A model generated the notes under the pieces. The model searched no databases, had not been told where the DNA came from, and saw only the letters and a program-made list of their open reading frames with translations. The position numbers were made by a program, and so were the translations under genes. Of a stretch of DNA of 34,176 nucleotides, positions 9,901-16,170 are shown piece by piece. How positions within the stretch are numbered: position 1 is the stretch's first letter; every line of letters starts with the position of its first letter. The stretch covers positions 1 to 34,176 of the forward strand of contig DASZWY010000226.1 in assembly GCA_035546135.1 (NCBI GenBank), written 5' to 3'. This DNA is from JABDGR01 sp035546135 (GTDB lineage Bacteria; Verrucomicrobiota; Verrucomicrobiia; Opitutales; JABDGR01).

Positions 9901-11136
9901 CGCGGTGATGTGCACCTCTTCGATGGGCGACACCCGCTGGTCCCGCACCGGGAACGTCACGCGCACCGTCGGGCGGCGGTTTTCGGTTGCGGTGATGCTC
10001 AAGGTTGTCGGCGCGGGATTCGGGCGGCCGTCATTGTCGGTCAAATGCATCGTCAGGCGCTGGGTTTTCTCGATAGTAGTATTGAGCGCGAACTTGGTGC
10101 GCGAGGCGTCCACGGCGGTGACCGGCACGGCGTTGCCTTGCTCGTCGGTCAGCGTGACCTCCTTCATCGGTTTGTTCATCGTCAACGTGTAATCCAGCTT
10201 TGTGCCGGTGACGGCGCTGACGCGGCGCGTGTTCTCGATGGTTTTCGTGGCCAGCCCCGTGTAATCCGGGTAATTCAACGTGGCGTCGGCCTTGGCCAGC
10301 GCCGGCTGGTCAAAGACCTTGAGCGTAAACTGGTCGGTGGTGCGGCCGAGGTAATTGATGGAATAGGTCGTGTCGTTGTTCACCACCGGCAGCGTGTAGG
10401 CAAAGACGGGGTCGGACAGGCTCTTGGCCATCGCCGCCGTGCCGGTCTTGCCATCCGGGGCGCGCCAAATCACTTGCGCATCGTGGGGGATGCGCCCGTC
10501 AAACCGCGCCGCCACCACCACGATCGCGCCGCGCTCGACTTCCTTGTTGCCGGGCGTGACTGTCACCCCGTAATGCGGCAGGGTGATTTTCGGCATGGGA
10601 AAATCCTGGTTGGCCAGCCGCAGCAAGGCCGGCCCGAGCGTCAAAGCCAGCGCGGCCGCCAGAACCAAGGCGTGCGCGGCGAACACCCAGCGGGCGCGGT
10701 TGCGCGGCTGCCGGCGCCAGTTGTTGACATTCGCATGCTTGAGCGCGCTGGTGATGACGCGCATCTGCAAAAAGTTGAACTTGCCGGTCTCCGCGGGCCG
10801 CTGCTCCGCGGCCGTGCGCAGGGCCTGTTTTAAATCCGGAAAGGCTTCTTCCACCACGCGCGCGGCCTCGGCGTAATCCAGTTGGTCCGCCCGCGCCGCC
10901 AGATAGCTCAGCCCCATGCCCAAGGCCAGCAGCACCCCGAGCAGCGGCAGGTAATATGGCTCAAAACCCGGCGCCTGCGCCTTGACTTGCAGCACCACCA
11001 ACGCCGCCAGCGCGATCAGCAGCCATCGGCGCAACCCGCGCTTATGCAGGCGCGCCGCACGCAGCTCCCGCGCCACCCCGCGCAACAGGCGGCCCAGGTC
11101 AGATTGCATGTAATACTCCGGTGTCGTGGGCTTCAT
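7000..11136 (-). CDS. Giant DUF4175-type membrane protein with Gln-rich coiled coil and Gly/Gln-rich tail
   Basis: The protein has 1378 residues. Three hydrophobic helices lie at about 38-50, 61-79 and 150-172. A beta-rich Ig-like region follows (about 175-490; e.g. YGVTVTPGNKEVERG, then ENRRPTVRVTFP), then a very long Gln/Ala/Leu-rich helical region (about 500-990) with repeated QQ, LQ and DQLQ runs. An extreme Gly/Gln/Asn-rich tract (about 996-1256) comes next, then a short folded C-terminus (WANRLRIVQNLLDD...QVANALSQAEDLRR). The layout fits the DUF4175 family (PF13779). The start is an ATG ten bases after the BatA stop; there is no obvious Shine-Dalgarno. An internal ATG at 11109 (MQSDL) is a possible alternative. 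It is the physical centre of the operon and may act as a long periplasmic spacer or assembly platform. Function unknown. Confidence 0.8.
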   Translation of the reverse strand: MKPTTPEYYMQSDLGRLLRGVARELRAARLHKRGLRRWLLIALAALVVLQVKAQAPGFEPYYLPLLGVLLALGMGLSYLAARADQLDYAEAARVVEEAFPDLKQALRTAAEQRPAETGKFNFLQMRVITSALKHANVNNWRRQPRNRARWVFAAHALVLAAALALTLGPALLRLANQDFPMPKITLPHYGVTVTPGNKEVERGAIVVVAARFDGRIPHDAQVIWRAPDGKTGTAAMAKSLSDPVFAYTLPVVNNDTTYSINYLGRTTDQFTLKVFDQPALAKADATLNYPDYTGLATKTIENTRRVSAVTGTKLDYTLTMNKPMKEVTLTDEQGNAVPVTAVDASRTKFALNTTIEKTQRLTMHLTDNDGRPNPAPTTLSITATENRRPTVRVTFPVRDQRVSPIEEVHITATAQDQFGLLDYGLAYSVGTGDPQYVSLHQVGAPKSPQASFSDVLKLEPKNVEPGSLVTWYAWADDYGPDGKVRRTTSDLAFAEVRPFETVFQEDDTAGNQAQQRQQPQQQGGQQQSGNPVQDLLQLQRQISVAIWNMKQEDKPNDTFKEDIKTLMDSQNDAISQLADAAQGATSTMQQAAAADAAKFMKQAEDNLTTAKEETALGPLTEAWSGAQGAYQSLLRMQDRNFRVTQTRGQSGQRSQNPMQDQLDQLQFRQQQNRYQSENQAQDPATDQQRNQMEAQSRLSDLARRQQDLNQRLQELQTALAAAQDQQQRDEIQRELQRLQDEQRSMLDELDQARQNLDQMQAGQQTDQARSQLDQARENMRQATDQLAQNQVSQALASGTRADQSLQQTEQNLKRDTANRFSQQMESARQQARDLSTAQQNNAQQLNQLAQNSAQTLDDSAQRQALAQSYAQEAQSLNQLMDQLRQITVDSEDAEPGLHQQLYDLLRQQSQTTTTDNLNNSAQLLRNGLTSQAQPLQNSTAQNLDRLRQGVERAAQSVLGDDTAAMRFAQNELNDLTQQLMRDQQAAANSEQFRDAGQQPPTPGQQNGQQNGGNDNQTAAGQNQPGGQNGQRGANGQGQNGDQTSDQFAQNGLGGQLGQPGQGAQGQGQQGQPGQGQGEQGQQGQGQGRGQGQQGQPGQGQGQGQTGARGQGQGQRGQGQGGARGQGGQLAQDGRQGGNQPGGSPGRQGGGQRGQGQGGQANGQDGNSPVDAGNGGQLAQNDNAVDQPFDAQPGNGGQQGGRGARGGGQRGGQGRAGGLAQNPGGNRQSGGGANGGNFYAGGEVAGANFGGADMTAGNYLAGNLTGNAAGPITGANFADWANRLRIVQNLLDDPQQRQQVANALSQAEDLRRNYLRHSMLPQWNVEMSNVVTPLTQVTTALHQQLLRAEQPDSLQPVDQDPVPEKFANSVKSYYEALGN
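7370..8150 (-). repeat. Low-complexity Gly/Gln coding tract inside the DUF4175 gene
   Basis: About 780 bases encode a degenerate repeat rich in GQ, GQGQ, QGQ, GGQ, NGG and RG units. The plus strand shows frequent short units such as TTGNCC and TGGCC. The units vary at the third codon position, so the protein-level repeat looks older than any recent slippage. The tract is disordered by composition and runs from about residue 996 to 1256. Confidence 0.85.
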
Positions 11137-11144
11137 GGGTGTGG

Positions 11145-13226
11145 TCAGGTGGCAGCCTCGTTGGGATTATGGTCGTTGCGCCGGGAAAGCACCAGCGAAT
11201 AGATGCTCTCCAGCGCCAGCAAAATTACCGCGCCCAGCAGCAGCCAGCGCCACAATTTCTGGCGGGCTTCGATGACCGACGCAGTCTGATCCTGCCCCAG
11301 CGGCGCGGCCAATGGTGCGGCGGCGGTCAGGGGTTGGGCATGGAGGGGCACCCCCAGCTTTTCCCAGTCGGTGGGCATGGGTGAAATATCGGTGGCCGCA
11401 GCCGGCACTTCCAAGGCGACAGTCCGGATGGCGTCGCCTTGTTGCAATTGGTAAACCCCGGGGAGGGTGGGGGCGGTTTCCACAAAAGCAGCCGTGGGAT
11501 TGGCCAGCGGACGCCATTGCCCCGGCTGGCCGCCGAGAAGCTTGTCCGTGTCGCCGATTTCCGCAATGGCCAGACGCGCCGCGCCGCCGGCAGCGCGTTC
11601 AAAGAGCGTCTCCAGCCACGGCACAAATTTCGTTGAAAGCACCCACTGGCTCGCCACCGGCGCCCAGTCTCCGCCCCAGATGACGACGCGGCCCTTGCCC
11701 AGCGGCGCTTCCATCACCGCCGGCGAGCCGTCATCGAATTTGGCCGCCACCATGGCGGCGGTTTTTTCCGGCAATTTCACCGACTGGGGCTGCCAGAATT
11801 CGATGTGGGTGAAGTCGCTATAGTGCGGGTCGGCAAACAGCGAAAAGAGCGGGTGCTGAAAATCAATCTGCCCGAACAGCGCGTTCTTTTCCGTGGGTTT
11901 GACCGCCGTCCAGCCGGTCTCGCCCAGCAACGCCGCGGCGGTGTCCACCATCGCGGGGTCGTTCAACAACACGATGGCAAACGAGCCATTCTGAATTTGC
12001 CGGCGCACTTTTTCCAGCTCGGCTTGGTCGAGTCTTCCCGCGATGACGAAAAACTGTGCGGCGGCCTTGGCGGGCTCCGGCGCTTGGGCGGCATCCTCGG
12101 CGGCGACGAGCTTCACGGCGGGGTCCTTCCAGCCGAGCACGGCGCGTTCGAGGTAATAGCGCGCGTGCTTGATGTCATTGGCCGCCTGGCCGCCGTAATA
12201 GACCAGCTCCATGTCGCGCGGCGCCGGCCGCACCACCCAGACGGTGTTGTCGTAAGGCTCCTGGTCACCGGAAAGTTCGGCGCGCATGGGTTTGCCCACC
12301 GCTTCCTTGGGCACCGGCAGGAGGACGATTTGCGCGTCCTTCGGCTCGACGGTCAATTTTTGCGGAGCGCCGATGGCCGTGTTGGTCGCGGCGTCGCGCA
12401 ACTGCACGCTCATCGCCGTCGCCGTGCTTTTCGCGTTTTGCACGACGCGCACCCGCACCGCCGGGCCATTGTCGGTGTCCGTCCAGCCCAGCCATTGCAG
12501 GCCCGCGTCACCCGCATTCGTTGGATTGACCGGCTGCAAATCCACCTCGCTGCCCTTGGGCCACGGCAGGCCCGCCAGCCCGGTCACGCGCGCGCCATTG
12601 GTAAAATCGGAGATGACGACGATTTTCTTTTTTGACACCGCGTTGGTCGCCTCGGCCATTTGCTCCCATTCGCCCGCCGCCGCCTCGATGGCGGTATCGA
12701 GATTTTTCGGCCCCCAGCCGGGTTGGCGGTCCGCGAGCGCCGCGCGCACCAGGGTGCCGCGCTCCGCCGCCGGCGTGCTCATCCATTTTTCCCGGCTCAC
12801 CAATTCCGTCGCGCCGCCCGAGGACGCGATTAGGGCAAACTGGTCGTGGGGACCCAGGTTGTCCGCAAGATCGTAAACTTTTTTGCGCGCCGCGTCCCAC
12901 AGCCCGGTGCGCTGCATGGTCGCGCTTTCGTCGAGGACGGCGACGACGCTTTGCGGAATGGCCGGGGTGTTCGCGGACGGCAACTCCTGTTTCAGAAATG
13001 GCCGCGCAAACGCCAGCGCGAGAAACCCGACGATGAGGCAGCGCAACAGCAGCAGCCACGGGTGCTGGACGCGGTTGCGCCGGTCGAGCTTCGGTGGCGA
13101 GGGATTGAGGAACCGCATCGCGCTGAACGACACGCGCGTTTTCGTCGCCCGCCGGATGAGGTGCGCGAGGATGGGGCCGGCGATGAGCGCCGCGCCCAGC
13201 AAAAACCAGGGCGAGAGGAAATTCAC
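11145..13226 (-). CDS. BatA-like VWA membrane protein (aerotolerance N-terminal domain)
   Basis: The protein has 693 residues. The N-terminus MNFLSPWFLLGAALIAGPIL, then HLIRRATKTRVSFSAMRFL, is the BatA/aerotolerance-regulator N-terminal module (PF07584): a membrane helix, a basic stretch and the FSAMRFL box. A second membrane helix follows at about 57-75. The VWA-like domain starts at AVLDESAT (96-103); the metal site reads DESAT, with Thr in place of the last Ser. A glutamine-amidotransferase-like beta/alpha region lies in the second half (PVMEAPLGKGRVVIWGGDW), and a last helix lies near 664-681 before a polar tail. The start overlaps the DUF58 stop by four bases (ATGA). BatA-type proteins are usually encoded beside MoxR and DUF58, as here. 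It is thought to form a membrane complex; its job is unproven. Confidence 0.85.
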   Translation of the reverse strand: MNFLSPWFLLGAALIAGPILAHLIRRATKTRVSFSAMRFLNPSPPKLDRRNRVQHPWLLLLRCLIVGFLALAFARPFLKQELPSANTPAIPQSVVAVLDESATMQRTGLWDAARKKVYDLADNLGPHDQFALIASSGGATELVSREKWMSTPAAERGTLVRAALADRQPGWGPKNLDTAIEAAAGEWEQMAEATNAVSKKKIVVISDFTNGARVTGLAGLPWPKGSEVDLQPVNPTNAGDAGLQWLGWTDTDNGPAVRVRVVQNAKSTATAMSVQLRDAATNTAIGAPQKLTVEPKDAQIVLLPVPKEAVGKPMRAELSGDQEPYDNTVWVVRPAPRDMELVYYGGQAANDIKHARYYLERAVLGWKDPAVKLVAAEDAAQAPEPAKAAAQFFVIAGRLDQAELEKVRRQIQNGSFAIVLLNDPAMVDTAAALLGETGWTAVKPTEKNALFGQIDFQHPLFSLFADPHYSDFTHIEFWQPQSVKLPEKTAAMVAAKFDDGSPAVMEAPLGKGRVVIWGGDWAPVASQWVLSTKFVPWLETLFERAAGGAARLAIAEIGDTDKLLGGQPGQWRPLANPTAAFVETAPTLPGVYQLQQGDAIRTVALEVPAAATDISPMPTDWEKLGVPLHAQPLTAAAPLAAPLGQDQTASVIEARQKLWRWLLLGAVILLALESIYSLVLSRRNDHNPNEAAT

Positions 13227-14155
13227 AATTGCGTCCTCCGGCGGGCGGCGGCGCGGCGCGGCGCGTTGGCCTGCAAAAGCTCCAGCAGCACAAAGTCCAG
13301 CGGCTGGTTCGTGATGGCGAGCTGGTGCGCTACCCCGCGGCGCTCGAGCGCCGCGCGCACCTCGGCCTGGTGCGCTTCAAAGCGTTCCTTGTATCCTGCG
13401 CGGGCCTGCGCCGGGTCCACGTAAATTTTGCGGCTGCTCTCCAAGTCCTCCCACAACGCCGCTTCGCCGAAATCCAGATTGGTTTCCGCCGGATCGAGGA
13501 TTTGCACCGCGCGCACGTCATGCCGCGCCGCCGCGAGCCGCGCCAGCGGCTGCTCCCATTCGCTGACCGGCGAGAGAAAATCCGACAGCACCAAGATGAG
13601 GCTGCGTTTGCGGCTGAGGTTGGCGGCCTCCTCCAGCGCATGGCCGAGGTTCGTGTCGCGGCCCTCCGGCGGGCGCTCCAGCAGCGCCAGCATGTGCCGG
13701 AAATGCCCCGTCTTCCATCGCGGTGGCAGGTAGTCGCGCACCTTGCCGTCGAACAACGCCAGGCCGACCACGTCGCGCTGCTGGCCGAGAAAATACGCGA
13801 ACGTCGCCGCGAGCGTGCGCGCGTAGTCCGCCTTCGTCCAACCCTTCGACCCCAGGAGCATCGAGCGGCTCGTGTCCACGAGAAGGAGGCAACGCAGGTT
13901 CGTCTCGTCCTCAAATTTCTTGATGTAGTGCCGGTCGCTGCGCGCGAGCAGCTTCCAATCGAGGTAGCGCAGGTCGTCACCCTGGCTGTATTGGCGGTAT
14001 TCCGTGAACTCGACCGAGAACCCCGCGTACGGGCTGCGGTGCAGGCCCGACCACAGCCCCTCGACCACGACGCGCGCGCGCAACTCCAGGTCCTTGATGG
14101 CGAACAAGGCCTGTGGGTCGATGCCCTGCGCGGGCAAATTAGCGGTGGCGGGCAT
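13223..14155 (-). CDS. DUF58 protein with VWA fold
   Basis: The protein has 310 residues with no membrane helix, so it is cytoplasmic. The DUF58 signature is complete: SVEFTEYRQYSQGDD (47-61) and LRYLDWKLLARS (62-73). A VWA-like domain follows with LLVDTSRSM (91-99), a full DxSxS metal-binding motif. ALEEAANL and LILVLSDFLSP are typical later strands. DUF58 proteins are encoded next to MoxR ATPases in many phyla and are presumed clients or partners of the ATPase. Here it lies 10 bases after the MoxR stop and shares an ATGA overlap with the BatA-like gene, so the three are almost certainly translated together. The C-terminus ends in an Arg/Ala-rich stretch. Confidence 0.92.
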   Translation of the reverse strand: MPATANLPAQGIDPQALFAIKDLELRARVVVEGLWSGLHRSPYAGFSVEFTEYRQYSQGDDLRYLDWKLLARSDRHYIKKFEDETNLRCLLLVDTSRSMLLGSKGWTKADYARTLAATFAYFLGQQRDVVGLALFDGKVRDYLPPRWKTGHFRHMLALLERPPEGRDTNLGHALEEAANLSRKRSLILVLSDFLSPVSEWEQPLARLAAARHDVRAVQILDPAETNLDFGEAALWEDLESSRKIYVDPAQARAGYKERFEAHQAEVRAALERRGVAHQLAITNQPLDFVLLELLQANAPRRAAARRRTQL

Positions 14156-14165
14156 AATCGGGCAA

Positions 14166-15167
14166 TTAGACCGACTTCGGCAGCGCCTCCACGAGCTTCT
14201 GAATCACCTGCTCGACGGACACGCCGTCGGCCTCGGCGCGGTAGTTCAGCAGGATGCGGTGGCGGAACACCGGGCCGGCCAGGGCGCGGATGTCCTCGCC
14301 GGTGACATGGGTGGCGCCGCGCCAGAGCACGCGCGCCTTCGCCCCGATGACCAGCGCCTGCGCCGCGCGCGTTCCCGCGCCCCAGTTGATCCAGTTCTTC
14401 ACGAAGTCCGGCGCGCCCGCCGCCTTGGGTCGCGAGCTCGTGGCCAATTTCACCGCGTAGCGAATCACGTCGTCGGCCACCGGCACCTTGCGCACGAGTT
14501 GCTGGAACCGCAGCACGTCCTCGCCGCTGAAAATGCCCTGAATGGCCAAAGGCGCCTGCGCCGTGGTCTGTTTGACGACGGCGACTTCGTCGTTTTCCGG
14601 CAGGTAATCTATTAATACATTGAACAAAAAGCGGTCGAGCTGCGCCTCGGGCAGCGGGTAGGTGCCTTCCATCTCGACGGGATTCTGGGTCGCGAGCACG
14701 TAGAACGGCTCGCTCAGCGCATGGCGCACGCCTGCGGCGGTCACCTGGTGCTCCTGCATCGCCTCCAGTAGCGCGGCCTGCGTCTTGGGCGGTGTGCGGT
14801 TGATTTCGTCCGCGAGGATGAGGTTGCCGAAAATCGGCCCGCGCATGAAGGTCAGTTTCCGCCCTTCCGGACCCTCGGTGAGGATTTCCGTCCCGGTGAT
14901 GTCGGCGGGCATCAAGTCCGGGGTGAACTGGATGCGCTGGAACTGAAGTTGGAACGCCCCGGCGATGGACTTGACGAGCAGCGTTTTGGCCAGCCCGGGC
15001 GCGCCGGTGATGAGGCAGTGCCCGCCGGCCAGGAGCGCGAGCAGGATTTGCTCGACCACGTCGCGCTGGCCGACGATGACCTTGGCGAGTTCGGATTCGA
15101 GGCGCTTGCGGCCCGTCTGCAGGCTTTCAAACGCGGCTTGTTCGGAGACGATTTTGGGTGTTTCCAC
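14166..15167 (-). CDS. MoxR-family AAA+ ATPase
   Basis: The protein has 333 residues, usual for the family. Walker A is GAPGLAKT (55-62), Walker B is LILADE (116-121) followed by NRTPPKTQAALLEAMQE, and sensor 1 is ATQNP (159-163) with EGTYPLPEAQLDRF after it; all are hallmarks of the MoxR group. A small helical lid domain forms the C-terminus. MoxR ATPases are chaperone-like hexamers that act on VWA-domain proteins, in the best-studied cases to insert metal or mature an enzyme. Here the ATPase lies immediately before DUF58 and BatA-like genes, the standard partner order. The gene begins 64 bases after the DUF4159 stop, with no terminator visible in that gap, so it is probably co-transcribed. 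Confidence 0.95.
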   Translation of the reverse strand: METPKIVSEQAAFESLQTGRKRLESELAKVIVGQRDVVEQILLALLAGGHCLITGAPGLAKTLLVKSIAGAFQLQFQRIQFTPDLMPADITGTEILTEGPEGRKLTFMRGPIFGNLILADEINRTPPKTQAALLEAMQEHQVTAAGVRHALSEPFYVLATQNPVEMEGTYPLPEAQLDRFLFNVLIDYLPENDEVAVVKQTTAQAPLAIQGIFSGEDVLRFQQLVRKVPVADDVIRYAVKLATSSRPKAAGAPDFVKNWINWGAGTRAAQALVIGAKARVLWRGATHVTGEDIRALAGPVFRHRILLNYRAEADGVSVEQVIQKLVEALPKSV

Positions 15168-15231
15168 GGTGTTGGTGTTTTAGGGGATGGCAGGGCGGGG
15201 GGGTCTTCGACCCGCCGTTATTTTTGAAAAT

Positions 15232-16170
15232 TCAGTGCGTCATCGTGTAGAACAGCACGTTGATGATCATCGGGTAGGCCTGCGGCTCGGAAAAGCGGTG
15301 GAAATATTCCTCGCTGACGCCCTCGCGCTCCCAGCCGTCGCCAAAGTCGTTGTTGTGGCTGATGAAGACCATCATGTGGTCCTTATGGTCGAAAATGCCG
15401 AAAAAGTGCGAATCATGGCTTTCGTAATTATAGTCCCAGTTTTGCTCCCATGTCAGGCCCGTGCGCATGAAGACCTCGATGCCCGGCATCTGCGGCTTGG
15501 CCTTCAGGTCGAACACGGTGTGGAAAATCGGATGGTCGAGGCCCAGCTCCACCGGCTCGTATTCCGGCAGCACGCGCTTGATTTGCTCGTAGAGATTGCG
15601 CCACTGCCCGCTGCCCCAAAAATCATCCACCATCAAAAACCCGCCATTGAGCAAATACTGGCGCAGCGCCGTCACCTGCGCATCAGTGAATTGCAGCCGC
15701 CCCGGCTCGACGATGTAAACAAAGGGATATTTGGCCAGGTTGTCCGGCGTGATCCGGATGTAATTGAGCCCGGGGCGCACTTTGAGGCTCGTCAACTGGT
15801 GCAATCGGAAAGTCAGGTTCAAGTCTGCATCCGGCGTGTCCGTCCACCATTCGCCCCCGCCGTTGTAGCCGTATCCGGGAGAAGGGTAGATGAGGCGTGC
15901 GAAAGTAAACACGTCATCCTTGAAGGCCGGGTCGTTCGTCCACTGCGGACCATTCGTTTCATAGATGAAGCTCGGCCCCGGGTCTTCGCCGTTGGCGCCA
16001 TAACTCCGGCCACCGCGGCCACCGCCGAATCCCCCACGCCCGCCGCCGCGCCGCCCGCCGCCACCCGGCCCGCCAAAGGGCTGGGCCTGCGCCGGACTGG
16101 CCAGGAGCAGCAGGCCGAACAGCCCGGCGAGCACTGCGCCCATCCACGGGCTCTGGAAAGTTTTTCTCAT
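15232..16170 (-). CDS. Secreted DUF4159 domain protein
   Basis: The protein has 312 residues. A signal peptide (about 1-29, ending SPAQAQ) is followed by a Gly/Arg-rich linker (31-57) and then the DUF4159 domain (PF13709). Visible landmarks are FTFARLIYPS, DLNLTFRLHQLT, YPFVYIVEPG, LRQYLLNGGFLMVDDFWG, LDHPIFHTVF and, near the end, INVLFYTMTH. The domain has a flavodoxin or glutamine-amidotransferase-like look in the GGFLMVDDFWG strand, but no catalytic Cys is evident. DUF4159 genes are often found beside MoxR and BatA-like genes in Planctomycetes, Verrucomicrobia and some Proteobacteria. The start overlaps the TPR gene's stop as ATGA. The product is expected in the periplasm. Function unknown. 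Confidence 0.88.
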   Translation of the reverse strand: MRKTFQSPWMGAVLAGLFGLLLLASPAQAQPFGGPGGGGRRGGGRGGFGGGRGGRSYGANGEDPGPSFIYETNGPQWTNDPAFKDDVFTFARLIYPSPGYGYNGGGEWWTDTPDADLNLTFRLHQLTSLKVRPGLNYIRITPDNLAKYPFVYIVEPGRLQFTDAQVTALRQYLLNGGFLMVDDFWGSGQWRNLYEQIKRVLPEYEPVELGLDHPIFHTVFDLKAKPQMPGIEVFMRTGLTWEQNWDYNYESHDSHFFGIFDHKDHMMVFISHNNDFGDGWEREGVSEEYFHRFSEPQAYPMIINVLFYTMTH